From Aphanomyces cochlioides (lineage: Eukaryota; Oomycota; Saprolegniomycetes; Saprolegniales; Verrucalvaceae), in NCBI GenBank assembly GCA_019828595.1, contig JAHQRK010000011.1, forward strand, positions 1,550,001 through 1,614,000: a stretch of 64,000 bases of DNA, written 5' to 3'. Below, one piece after another: positions 1-11,600 of this stretch. Every line of letters starts with the position of its first letter. Position 1 is the stretch's first letter. Below the pieces are notes generated by a model. That model saw only the letters and a list, made by a program, of their open reading frames with translations, was not told the origin of the DNA and made no database searches. A program made the translations under genes and the position numbers.

Positions 1-964
1 CCCATTCAACAGCCTCAGCGATTATTGCAAGAAGACCGTTCACCTCAGAGGAATCGTCGGTGTAATGTCGGGCAAATTGTGAAAGATGCATCAGATTGAA
101 TTCATCAGCCACGTCCGATGGGACACAATCATCGAGCCGATGAATTTGAGACTTGTAAATATCGACAAATGCCTTTGCGGCACTTTTGGCAACAAAACCT
201 TCACGACTGCCACACAAAGTGCAAAGGACAAAAACCATTGAGCTTGGTGTAAACTGTAAAACAGCATTGGTATACATGTGATGCAAAGTACGAGCAGCTA
301 CTTGACGAGCTTTTGGATATGGTGACTTCAGAACAGCCATCATGGACAAAATGGCTTGCTCACAAGCAAACTTTGCATCTGCTTCCAATACAGCATATGA
401 CTTGGTAAGGTGCGATTTGCATTCCATGGATATGTCAACGAGAGCTGACAGAGGCGGGCCATTTTTCCCTACCGCGAAGGATTGCAGAGTCTCTGCAATT
501 GTAGACGAAATAAAACTGTTGCGGTTGTGGCTCGTTGTTGCTTTAATCGACGATGTTGGAAAAAGCCCAAAGGGAAGGTAGTCTCCTTCAGTGGGTTCAG
601 TTGCTAAACCTTCCGTTTCGAAATTTTGTATCCACAGCATCCAGATACAGCGGGTGGTATATGCAGCAACCATTCCATCCTCCGCCTGAATAGAGCAGTT
701 TAAGTTTGATGCAAGCGTCTTGACGAGATCGAATTTGTACTCTTGGGTCCATTTGGACTGATCTTCAAGACAAAGTGCGGCAGCACTCACAGCACGCACT
801 CGGTCATTAGGATACTGCAACGACTCTTTAATTGGAAGGTTTGGAATTTCAAATTGACGGGCGCGACGCGCATTCAAACACCACACGCCTGCAGCGAAAA
901 TAGGGTAAATGCCCGCAAAAATGTAGTTGAGCATTGCTGTTAATTTGAATCCTTGTGGCGACAT
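1..964 (-). CDS. Truncated membrane protein of unknown function (3' part outside window)
   Basis: I do not recognise this protein. A minus-strand frame stays open from the chosen ATG at 964 to the left edge, about 321 codons, and its C-terminus lies outside the window. It starts MSPQGFKLTAMLNYIFAG, with a hydrophobic segment at about residues 11-27 followed by a basic turn (NARRARQF), so a membrane anchor with a cytosolic bulk is likely. The rest is soluble, helix-rich and Ala/Leu-rich, with stretches such as DDSSEVNGLLAIIAEAVEW that look ARM/HEAT-like, but I cannot place a domain. An in-frame ATG at 1051 and an open frame back to 1273 also exist. I rejected them because the upstream gene's last exon occupies that stretch in another frame. 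Same orientation as the next gene, about 110 bp downstream of its stop. Confidence 0.6.
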   Translation of the reverse strand, partial: MSPQGFKLTAMLNYIFAGIYPIFAAGVWCLNARRARQFEIPNLPIKESLQYPNDRVRAVSAAALCLEDQSKWTQEYKFDLVKTLASNLNCSIQAEDGMVAAYTTRCIWMLWIQNFETEGLATEPTEGDYLPFGLFPTSSIKATTSHNRNSFISSTIAETLQSFAVGKNGPPLSALVDISMECKSHLTKSYAVLEADAKFACEQAILSMMAVLKSPYPKARQVAARTLHHMYTNAVLQFTPSSMVFVLCTLCGSREGFVAKSAAKAFVDIYKSQIHRLDDCVPSDVADEFNLMHLSQFARHYTDDSSEVNGLLAIIAEAVEW

Positions 965-1077
965 GCATTGGATCAAGCACATAAGAAACAAATTAAACGA
1001 AAAATAGCACGCAGTTGCAAACGATAGACTTCGAAGGTTGTTTGGAAGCATGCCTACACCTAGACACTTTTCTCGTG

Positions 1078-2216
1078 TTAGTGAAAATGATGTTTGAATG
1101 GTACAGGTTGATGGGAGTAGTTGTACCAAAGCAGCGACGAGAAGGTGACCAGATTGACCACACTGAATATGAGCAAAACGTTCACGTCGTTGAACATGAG
1201 ATGGAGTCGCTGAACTGTAATAAACATGAGGCAGCAAGCTACGTATATTTTCGGTGTGAGACGATCTAAACATGAAAGACCTAACCTGTCCGACAAAATG
1301 TCATTATCGAGTAGTAGGAGGTTTGAAAGCGGAACTGCACAGTGTAAATCTGGTCGCGAGTGTGTTCCTTGTACAACAGTGTCCCTTTACATTACGTGCG
1401 GTCAGATATCAGGCAGGATACAACTTACGCCAAAAAATTGCAGTGAATACGATAGTTGCAAGACCAAAGACGGGCCAGTAGTTGGACTCGTTGGAGCAAT
1501 TTAGGAGCGCCACAGACTCCATTCCATTGGCACAGCCACCAATGTCCAATATAGCGTAGACATACGTCGTGAAGAATGTGTCGTAGAGCAGAGGTAGAAG
1601 GAGCTTTTTCATACAACTCTTAGCTCTCCCACAGAAAGTCAAGTCGGAGAGTAAAATCGCGGTGAAGAAAGTGAATTTGCACATTTGAATGATACCATAG
1701 TAACCAGACATCTGTGCGAATATAGTGGCATCTTTAAAAAAGATGAACTCAAGTGGGAGGTAGCTGAAGTTTCCCAGCTCAATCACCATGGACAGAAGGA
1801 TTAGGGTGCGTCTGGGATCACTTATCTGCCGTCCAAGCAATTGCTTCTTTTGTCTTGCAACAACAACTCCCAATGCTACAATTCTAGTTAAAAAAGTTGA
1901 ATAGATAAATGCGCATACCCTGAGTAGGAATATCGTGGAGATCATCAACACTTGTCCGGATCTCTCGCAAAACATTTGTGCGCCACGAGAACGCAAGTGC
2001 AAGTGCCAGGAAGATTGGCCAGAGAGTTAGAGGAAGGACAAATTCCATGTGTGCTTTGCCGCAACATCGCCATATTGTTGGCCTTTGAATCTTGCAGACG
2101 TGAATCCAATCCATGGACGTTGACACATTGACACCAGTTGCGTTGAATGCAATTGCATTACAAGAGGTTGAGCAATTCGTCTCCGGCTTCGAGCAATCCA
2201 AGTAGTCGACCACCAT
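1078..2216 (-). CDS. Multi-pass membrane protein, unknown function, four exons
   Basis: Proposed exons are 2216..1919, 1875..1429, 1384..1286 and 1238..1078, joined by GT-AG introns of 43, 44 and 47 nt that keep one frame for 334 residues. The N-terminal 70 residues are Cys-rich with several N-glycosylation sequons (NCS, NAT, NVS), as in an extracellular or lumenal domain. They are followed by a strong hydrophobic helix (LPLTLWPIFLALALAF) and further hydrophobic segments, including YVYAILDIGG, IVFTAIFW and a last one in exon 4 (NVLLIFSVVNLVTF). About five to six membrane segments are plausible. I do not recognise the family. The ATG at 2216 is preceded by an in-frame TAG and no signal peptide is visible, so a further 5' exon may be missing. 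It ends 114 bp before the ATG of the next minus-strand gene. Confidence 0.6.
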
Positions 2217-2446
2217 TGTACTGCCGGGGGGCTCAAAGCTCTAGTGAAGACACTACTCGAACTAAAAATACTAAATGTAACTGTTTGTGTCGAAGGGGTC
2301 ACTTGACAGAGTGAACGTTGTGGGAAAAGATAGATACACACATTTCAGACAATCAAAACACCCATATCGACTGAAATGATCTCGAAATAAAATCATTTTA
2401 TGAAGCAAAGTTATGCATATCTCCTGCTTCACAAATATCCAGGATC

Positions 2447-5024
2447 TCATGCATCATCGTCTATGTTCCCTTCGTCATCCTTTTTCTTCTTCATAAGTCT
2501 GATGAAAATTATAAACACCGTCTAAAATATCATGTACCTTCTTTTATTTGCCTTTTGCAAGTCGTAACCCGACACAGTCTCAATGTGACGACGCTGAGGT
2601 GGTGCCTTCAATAATTTCTTTCGCTGGCGAATGCTGAAAAGCAGTCATGTCAGAGTTCAATCCAATTGTCATTTCTCACCTGGCTTTCTTGAGATTGAGC
2701 ATCCACTCGGGCACTTCGCATCCTGATAGCTTCATCACATTGGCAATTGTACGAAGGTGAACCTGCATGTTGTGTTATATACACGAAACATGATGAGATA
2801 GACTACCATATCGTTTTCAGTGAAGAATGTGACTGCTTCGCCTTGTCGACCATTACGGCCGGTACGACCGATTCGATGAATATAGCTCACAGCACTCTAG
2901 AAAACATTTGAACAAAATAATTTATGATGTCCACACCTGAGGAAAATCGTAGTTGATAACCATGTTTACGCCTTTGAAATCAATACCACGACTCATCAAG
3001 TCTGTACAGATTAAGACCCACACTGAGCCTGTACGGAAGTCTTTGATCACTTTGTCTCGCTAACGGTAAGTTTCAGACGTTATTAGACTTTTGTAGAAAA
3101 CTTACTTGCTCCTTTGTTCTGTCCGCATGAATGACGCCAACATTAATCTCATCGTACACCAACTCATTGTATAGCTCTTTTGCACGGTCTTTATTTTGAA
3201 CAAACAAGAGAACTGGGAGTTTTAAACCCTGTAATGAAAGGCATGAAAATCTATCAATTTGCTCGTCATACCTCTTGAATTAATTGCTTCATGGCAACCA
3301 ATTTCCCTTCTTCCTTACCAACAAACATAAGTTTCTGATTAATGGTTGATGCACCTGCATTCAATTAATATAACTCATGCCAACCTCTACCAAATATTAC
3401 CAGCATTTTTAACTCCGATTGATACTTTAATAGGGTCCTTCAGCACAGATTGAGCCATTTCTTCAACGCCCTACAAGCGACGTCAGAAAATGTAGATATT
3501 GAAAACAGAAACCTGCAGCATGGTGGCGCTAAACATCATTCGTTGAAGAGATGGGTTTGAACAAGCAGCAAAGATGTCATCAACTTGTTCAACGAAACCC
3601 ATGTCAAATAGCCGATCAGCTTCATCCAAGCAAATCATCTCGACTCTATATCAAGAGTGAACGAAGCGAAGACTCACGGAAATCATACTTGTCCAGTTTC
3701 ACGTCATAATTGGTAATAAGGTGAACGAGACGCAAGGGAGTAGCGATCACAATGTCCAAATTCACAGTGCAAGTCCTATAGCGCAATACGAATATAACAT
3801 CGATCAAACTCATTCGACATTACTTGGCATGAGATGCGATTGTTGCAGCAGTTGCCTTGGACAAAAGAACAACATGAAATTTACGCCCCGAGGCTAGTCT
3901 TTGAAACTCAGCATTAGTCTGTACGGCCAATTCGCGAGTAGGTACGACGACAATCGAGCGAATCCCCTACATCGGCAAATTAAATTAAAACTAAAATTCA
4001 TCAAAACCTCTTGTTTAGGTGCTTCTAAATTCAACAGCATAGGAATAGCAAAAGCGGCAGTCTTTCCTGAGCCTGTAGAGGCAATCCCCAGAACATCTCG
4101 ACGCTTCAAGATAACAGGAATTGACTGCATTTGAATTGGGGTAGGATTTTTGTACTGAGACTCTTCAATATTTCTCAACATGACGGACTTGAGAGCAGTG
4201 GCTGATGTCTTCATGTCTGAAAATTCAAGGATTGGATCTGGTACAACAGTTCCTTGAACTGAAATCCTTAAGCGCCGTCGTAGTGCCTTCATATCGTCAC
4301 TAAAACGCAATGACTGGAATGCAATCATTATGTCTTACGAGTGCGATTGTTTAACCTCGGTGCTTTCAGCATTTGCAACATCTGAAGACGTTTTTCTGAA
4401 CAGTGTCATATCTTCTTCATATTCTTCCTCAGCATCGACAGCATTGTCCTCTTCAGGGGAATCTAAAGTTATCAGCGACATTCGTGCACCAAACACTTAC
4501 CAATTGAGTTTGTCTGAGCTTTCGACTTCTTTTTCTTCTTCTTTTCTTTCGCGAACGACTTCGACGGGACGAGAAGCTGCGAAGCAGCCATTCTATCTTC
4601 TTCAAACGTGGCAGCTTCGGCAATTGCATCTTCGCTCAATTTTCGCTTTCGTCTTTGCTTGCTGCCCTCCTTGTGGGTTCGTTTCTCATCACCAGCACCT
4701 GCCCAAGACGGCACATCAACACTGGCCGTCCGAGGACGTATTGGTGGAATTTTCTTCACTTCGCTGGCCTTTCTAGAACGCTGTTTGTGATTCAAGCTAG
4801 TAGCTGTGCTTTGGTTTACTTGTCAAACCCAAAGAAATCCACTTCACCGATGTTGTGGTTGACTAAACCTGTTCCAGACTTGTTATGTTTCCCTAATTAT
4901 TTGGTCGGTCACGCCCTTCGTGTTTCTGTGTACTGCACAACATACCTTTAAAGAGACTGATTTCCTTTTCGAATCTCTTCGTGTCGAAGGAAGCACCGCG
5001 TTGGAGACTCCGAAAGACATCCAT
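2447..5024 (-). CDS. DDX52: DEAD-box ATP-dependent RNA helicase, DDX52/Rok1 family, 16 exons
   Basis: This helicase family acts in the nucleolus on the early pre-40S particle. The proposed exons are 5024..4946, 4892..4820, 4772..4501, 4462..4356, 4313..4008, 3966..3824, 3775..3689, 3645..3513, 3470..3401, 3354..3272, 3228..3106, 3059..2937, 2896..2807, 2762..2680, 2633..2538 and 2498..2447. They give 639 residues in one frame. The 15 introns are 38-53 nt. The N-terminus [14 protein letters not shown] is characteristic of Rok1/DDX52. Motifs: ASTGSGKT (about 255-262), PTREL, ATPLR, DEAD (363-366), SAT (395-397), SRGIDF and HRIGRTGR (540-547). Between them the N-terminal region is Lys-rich, and the tail after [10 protein letters not shown] is basic, as in the family. 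All helicase motifs are intact. No frame break was seen. Splice sites are inferred from frame and homology only. Confidence 0.93.
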
Positions 5025-5644
5025 CTTGCTGCTGGTTGGGACAACACAACTTTGATTTGGTTGGCCCAAACCGTTATTGGTCAAGAATACCGTAGACAGA
5101 TTTCGCAAAGTCATTCCACGAATTATCCACAAAAATACTCTCATAAATTATACGATTTTGAAGAACCTCTGAAAAATCGTTGCAGGGTCCCTAAATTTCA
5201 GCAAGTTTGTGGATCTCTGAAGGGGGAATCAAATGTCCCTATATTTCTATCAGCAACCAGAATTGTTCATAAACTCTTTAGTACTGTACTGTATAACTCA
5301 ATTTTAATTAGATTAAAGTATTGTGCTTTTGATACAAAATTGTGAGGAACGGTTTGAATCGACCGAGGTTTCGAATCGATTCCAAATCGAACGGGCTTCT
5401 CTGATTGGCTAAAATCAAAATTTAAAATTAGTCAGCCAATCAGAATCGATCAGCCACCTAACTCACGCAAAACACACACTGACACACACCACTACAGTAT
5501 GATGAAATCGATTTGAAAATGAATTCGCTTTTTGGTCAAAACCACAAATTTGGTTGAAAATGACAATAAAAGATGCATTGTCATTTACTACTAGTATACA
5601 ATAATAATTTCGTGCGAAATAGCTCACTCAAATATTTGAACCAA
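5025..5644. other. Intergenic region upstream of DDX52, 620 bp
   Basis: No convincing gene. The stretch lies between the DDX52 ATG and the stop codon of the giant repeat gene and should hold the DDX52 promoter and the repeat gene's 3' untranslated region. It is A/T-rich. It contains five copies of the hexamer AATCGA or its near-palindromic extension AATCGAT (about 5350-5515) and a perfect 11-bp inverted repeat at 5400-5444, listed separately. Small open frames in it show no protein-like composition. Confidence 0.6.
5400..5444. promoter_or_regulatory. 11-bp inverted repeat containing CCAAT boxes
   Basis: Arms TCTGATTGGCT (5400-5410) and AGCCAATCAGA (5434-5444) are exact reverse complements separated by 23 A/T-rich bases. 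Each arm contains a CCAAT-type pentamer, one per strand. It sits about 375 bp upstream of the DDX52 ATG. A role as a paired NF-Y-like site or a hairpin is inference; the symmetry itself is directly visible. Confidence 0.35.
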
Positions 5645-8600
5645 TTAGATTGGAGTTTGACGACTTGGAGAAATACATCCCAAGCTGGGAAACACACATC
5701 CCCAAGTGTTCGCTTTCACTTGCTGACATCGACCATCTTCCGATGCCACACAATAAATTCCAGAGCAATTGCTTGCAGCTGAGTCACCTCGGCGAGGACA
5801 TTCCGTACCAAGTGGAAATAAACCAACACCAAAACATCCAAGACCACGCGAAATAGGAATGAAGTATGACGACTCCTTGCACACTTGAACCCATGTTCCA
5901 CTGATTCTTGATCCGCCATCTAAAGCCCATGCAGAAACATTGCATGGAGGTAATTCAGACTCATTTCGAAAAACAAATGTCGTGTCGAGTGGCATGGTGA
6001 TGGTGTTGTCGGTGGGAGATGGCGTTGTGGTGGACGGTGTGGTTTGGTTGTTGTCGGTGTAGTCGTCGACGGGGGATGGCGTGATGGAGACATTGGATGT
6101 GTTGGTCAATGGAGCGAGTGTGGTGACGTCTGGAGGTGTCGTGGTAGTGTGCGTCGTGGTAGTTGGTGTCGTGGTAGTTGGTGTCGTGGTGGTGTCAGCC
6201 GGAGACGACGTGGAGGGAGCTGTTGTGTCTGGTGGAGACGCCGTGGGTTTTGCTGTCGTGTCGAGTGGCATGGTGATGGTGTTGTCGGTGGGAGATGGCG
6301 TTGTGGTGGACGGTGTGGTTTGGTTGTTGTCGGTGTAGTCGTCGACGGGGGATGGCGTGATGGAGACATTGGATGTGTTGGTCAATGGAGCGAGTGTGGT
6401 GACGTCTGGAGGTGTCGTGGTAGTGTGCGTCGTGGTAGTTGGTGTCGTGGTAGTTGGTGTCGTGGTAGTTGGTGTCGTGGTAGTTGGCATCGTGGTGGTG
6501 TCAACCGGAGACGACGTGGAGGGAGCTGTTGTGTCTGGTGGAGACGCCGTGGGTGTTGCTGTCGTGTCGGGTGGCATGGTGATGGTGTTGTCGGTGGGAG
6601 ATGGCGTTGTGGTGGACGGTGTGGTTTGGTTGTTGTCGGTGTAGTCGTCGACGGGGGATGGCGTGATGGAGACATTGGATGTGTTGGTCAATGGAGCGAG
6701 TGGTGTGACGTCTGGAGGTGTCGTGGTAGTGTGCGTCGTAGTAGTTGGTGTGGTGGTAGTGTGCGTCGTGGTAGCTGGTGTCGTGGTAGTTGGCATCGTG
6801 GTGGTGTCAACCGGAGACGACGTGGAGGGAGCTGTTGTGTCTGGTGGAGACGCCGTGGGTGTTGCTGTCGTGTCGGGTGGCATGGTGATGGTGTTGTCGG
6901 TGGGAGATGGCGTTGTGGTGGACGGTGTGGTTTGGTTGTTGTCGGTGTAGTCGTCGACGGGGGATGGCGTGATGGAGACATTGGATGTGTTGGTCAATGG
7001 AGCGAGTGTGGTGACGTCTGGAGGTGTCGTGGTAGTGTGCGTCGTGGTAGTTGGTGTCGTGGTAGTTGGTGTCGTGGTAGTTGGTGTCGTGGTAGTTGGT
7101 GTCGTGGTAGTTGGTGTCGTGGTAGTTGGCATCGTGGTGGTGTCAACCGGAGACGACGTGGAGGGAGCTGTTGTGTCTGGTGGAGACGCCGTGGGTGTTG
7201 CTGTCGTGTCGGGTGGCATGGTGATGGTGTTGTCGGTGGGAGATGGCGTTGTGGTGGACGGTGTGGTTTGGTTGTTGTCGGTGTAGTCGTCGACGGGGGA
7301 TGGCGTGATGGAGACATTGGATGTGTTGGTCAATGGAGCGAGTGTGGTGACGTCTGGAGGTGTCGTGGTAGTGTGCGTCGTTGTAGTTGGTGTGGTGGTA
7401 GTGTGCGTCGTAGTAGCTGGTGTCGTGGTAGTTGGCATCGTGGTGGTGTCAACTGGAGACGACGTGGAGGGAGCTGTTGTGTCTGGTGGAGACGCCGTGG
7501 GTGTTGCTGTCGTGTCGGGTGGCATGGTGATGGTGTTGTCGGTGGGAGATGGCGTTGTGGTGGACGGTGTGGTTTGGTTGTTGTCGGTGTAGTCGTCGAC
7601 GGGGGATGGCGTGATGGAGACATTGGATGTGTTGGTCAATGGAGCGAGTGTGGTGACGTCTGGAGGTGTCGTGGTAGTGTGCGTCGTTGTAGTTGGTGTG
7701 GTGGTAGTGTGCGTCGTGGTAGCTGGTGTCGTGGTAGTTGGCATCGTGGTGGTGTCAACCGGAGACGACGTGGAGGGAGCTGTTGTGTCTGGTGGAGACG
7801 CCGTGGGTGTTGCTGTCGTGTCGGGTGGCATGGTGATGGTGTTGTCGGTGGGAGATGGCGTTGTGGTGGACGGTGTGGTTTGGTTGTTGTCGGTGTAGTC
7901 GTCGACGGGGGATGGCGTGATGGAGACATTGGATGTGTTGGTCAATGGAGCGAGTGTGGTGACGTCTGGAGGTGTCGTGGTAGTGTGCGTCGTGGTAGTT
8001 GGTGTCGTGGTAGTTGGTGTCGTGGTAGTTGGTGTCGTGGTAGTTGGTGTCGTGGTAGTTGGCATCGTGGTGGTGTCAACCGGAGACGACGTGGAGGGAG
8101 CTGTTGTGTCTGGTGGAGACGCCGTGGGTGTTGCTGTCGTGTCGGGTGGCATGGTGATGGTGTTGTCGGTGGGAGATGGCGTTGTGGTGGACGGTGTGGT
8201 TTGGTTGTTGTCGGTGTAGTCGTCGACGGGGGATGGCGTGATGGAGACATTGGATGTGTTGGTCAATGGAGCGAGTGTGGTGACGTCTGGAGGTGTCGTG
8301 GTAGTGTGCGTCGTGGTAGTTGGTGTGGTGGTAGTGTGCGTCGTAGTAGCTGGTGTCGTGGTAGTTGGCATCGTGGTGGTGTCAACTGGAGACGACGTGG
8401 AGGGAGCTGTTGTGTCTGGTGGAGACGCCGTGGGTGTTGCTGTCGTGTCGGGTGGCATGGTGATGGTGTTGTCGGTGGGAGATGGCGTTGTGGTGGACGG
8501 TGTGGTTTGGTTGTTGTCGGTGTAGTCGTCGACGGGGGATGGCGTGATGGAGACATTGGATGTGTTGGTCAATGGAGCGAGTGTGGTGACGTCTGGAGGT

Positions 8601-11600
8601 GTCGTGGTAGTGTGCGTCGTTGTAGTTGGTGTGGTGGTAGTGTGCGTCGTGGTAGCTGGTGTCGTGGTAGTTGGCATCGTGGTGGTGTCAACCGGAGACG
8701 ACGTGGAGGGAGCTGTTGTGTCTGGTGGAGACGCCGTGGGTGTTGCTGTCGTGTCGGGTGGCATGGTGATGGTGTTGTCGGTGGGAGATGGCGTTGTGGT
8801 GGACGGTGTGTTTTGGTTGTTGTCGGTGTAGTCGTCGACGGGGGATGGCGTGATGGAGACATTGGATGTGTTGGTCAATGGAGCGAGTGTGGTGACGTCT
8901 GGAGGTGTCGTGGTAGTGTGCGTCGTTGTAGTTGGTGTGGTGGTAGTGTGCGTCGTGGTAGCTGGTGTCGTGGTAGTTGGCATCGTGGTGGTGTCAACCG
9001 GAGACGACGTGGAGGGAGCTGTTGTGTCTGGTGGAGACGCCGTGGGTGTTGCTGTCGTGTCGGGTGGCATGGTGATGGTGTTGTCGGTGGGAGATGGCGT
9101 TGTGGTGGACGGTGTGGTTTGGTTGTTGTCGGTGTAGTCGTCGACGGGGGATGGCGTGATGGAGACATTGGATGTGTTGGTCAATGGAGCAAGTGTGGTG
9201 ACGTCTGGAGGTGTCGTGGTAGTGTGCGTCGTGGTAGTTGGTGTGGTGGTAGTTGGTGTCGTGGTAGTTGGTGTCGTGGTAGTTGGCATCGTGGTGGTGT
9301 CAACCGGAGACGACGTGGAGGGAGCTGTTGTGTCTGGTGGAGACGCCGTGGGTGTTGCTGTCGTGTCGGGTGGCATGGTGATGGTGTTGTCGGTGGGAGA
9401 TGGCGTTGTGGTGGACGGTGTGGTTTGGTTGTTGTCGGTGTAGTCGTCGACGGGGGATGGCGTGATGGAGACATTGGATGTGTTGGTCAATGGAGCGAGT
9501 GTGGTGACGTCTGGAGGTGTCGTGGTAGTGTGCGTCGTTGTAGTTGGTGTGGTGGTAGTTGGTGTCGTGGTAGTTGGTGTCGTGGTAGTTGGCATCGTGG
9601 TGGTGTCAACCGGAGACGACGTGGAGGGAGCTGTTGTGTCTGGTGGAGACGCCGTGGGTGTTGCTGTCGTGTCGGGTGGCATGGTGATGGTGTTGTCGGT
9701 GGGAGATGGCGTTGTGGTGGACGGTGTGGTTTGGTTGTTGTCGGTGTAGTCGTCGACGGGGGATGGCGTGATGGAGACATTGGATGTGTTGGTCAATGGA
9801 GCGAGTGTGGTGACGTCTGGAGGTGTCGTGGTAGTGTGCGTCGTGGCAGTTGGTGTCGTGGTAGTTGGCATCGTGGTGGTGTCAGCCGGAGACGACGTGG
9901 AGGGAGCTGTTGTGTCTGGTGGAGACGCCGTGGGTGTTGCTGTCGTGTCGGGTGGCATGGTGATGGTGTTGTCGGTGGGAGATGGCGTTGTGGTGGACGG
10001 TGTGGTTTGGTTGTTGTCGGTGTAGTCGTCGACGGGGGATGGCGTGATGGAGACATTGGATGTGTTGGTCAATGGAGCGAGTGTGGTGACGTCTGGAGGT
10101 GTCGTGGTAGTGTGCGTCGTTGTAGTTGGTGTGGTGGTAGTGTGCGTCGTGGTAGTTGGTGTCGTGGTAGTTGGCATCGTGGTGGTGTCAACCGGAGACG
10201 ACGTGGAGGGAGCTGTTGTGTCTGGTGGAGACGCCGTGGGTGTTGCTGTCGTGTCGGGTGGCATGGTGATGGTGTTGTCGGTGGGAGATGGCGTTGTGGT
10301 GGACGGTGTGGTTTGGTTGTTGTCGGTGTAGTCGTCGACGGGGGATGGCGTGATGGAGACATTGGATGTGTTGGTCAATGGAGCGAGTGTGGTGACGTCT
10401 GGAGGTGTCGTGGTAGTGTGCGTCGTGGTAGTTGGTGTGGTGGTAGTGTGCGTCGTGGTAGTTGGTGTCGTGGTAGTTGGCATCGTGGTGGTGTCAACCG
10501 GAGACGACGTGGAGGGAGCTGTTGTGTCTGGTGGAGACGCCGTGGGTGTTGCTGTCGTGTCGGGTGGCATGGTGATGGTGTTGTCGGTGGGAGATGGCGT
10601 TGTGGTGGACGGTGTGGTTTGGTTGTTGTCGGTGTAGTCGTCGACGGGGGATGGCGTGATGGAGACATTGGATGTGTTGGTCAATGGAGCGAGTGTGGTG
10701 ACGTCTGGAGGTGTCGTGGTAGTGTGCGTCGTGGTAGTTGGTGTCGTGGTAGTTGGCATCGTGGTGGTGTCAACCGGAGACGACGTGGAGGGAGCTGTTG
10801 TGTCTGGTGGAGACGCCGTGGGTGTTGCTGTCGTGTCGGGTGGCATGGTGATGGTGTTGTCGGTGGGAGATGGCGTTGTGGTGGACGGTGTGGTTTGGTT
10901 GTTGTCGGTGTAGTCGTCGACGGGGGATGGCGTGATGGAGACATTGGATGTGTTGGTCAATGGAGCGAGTGTGGTGACGTCTGGAGGTGTCGTGGTAGTG
11001 TGCGTCGTTGTAGTTGGTGTGGTGGTAGTGTGCGTCGTGGTAGTTGGTGTCGTGGTAGTTGGCATCGTGGTGGTGTCAACCGGAGACGACGTGGAGGGAG
11101 CTGTTGTGTCTGGTGGAGACGCCGTGGGTGTTGCTGTCGTGTCGGGTGGCATGGTGATGGTGTTGTCGGTGGGAGATGGCGTTGTGGTGGACGGTGTGGT
11201 TTGGTTGTTGTCGGTGTAGTCGTCGACGGGGGATGGCGTGATGGAGACATTGGATGTGTTGGTCAATGGAGCGAGTGTGGTGACGTCTGGAGGTGTCGTG
11301 GTAGTGTGCGTCGTTGTAGTTGGTGTGGTGGTAGTTGGTGTCGTGGTAGTTGGTGTCGTGGTAGTTGGCATCGTGGTGGTGTCAGCCGGAGACGACGTGG
11401 AGGGAGCTGTTGTGTCTGGTGGAGACGCCGTGGGTGTTGCTGTCGTGTCGGGTGGCATGGTGATGGTGTTGTCGGTGGGAGATGGCGTTGTGGTGGACGG
11501 TGTGGTTTGGTTGTTGTCGGTGTAGTCGTCGACGGGGGATGGCGTGATGGAGACATTGGATGTGTTGGTCAATGGAGCGAGTGTGGTGACGTCTGGAGGT

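Noticed and set aside
1078..1273. N-terminal extension of the left-edge gene to an ATG at 1273
   Set aside because: This stretch reads as the last exon of the upstream multi-pass membrane protein in another frame, after a 47-nt GT-AG intron, with a clear membrane segment and stop at 1078.
4920..5345. Plus-strand frame of 141 codons opposite the first DDX52 exon
   Set aside because: It overlaps a well-supported exon on the other strand and has no protein-like features.
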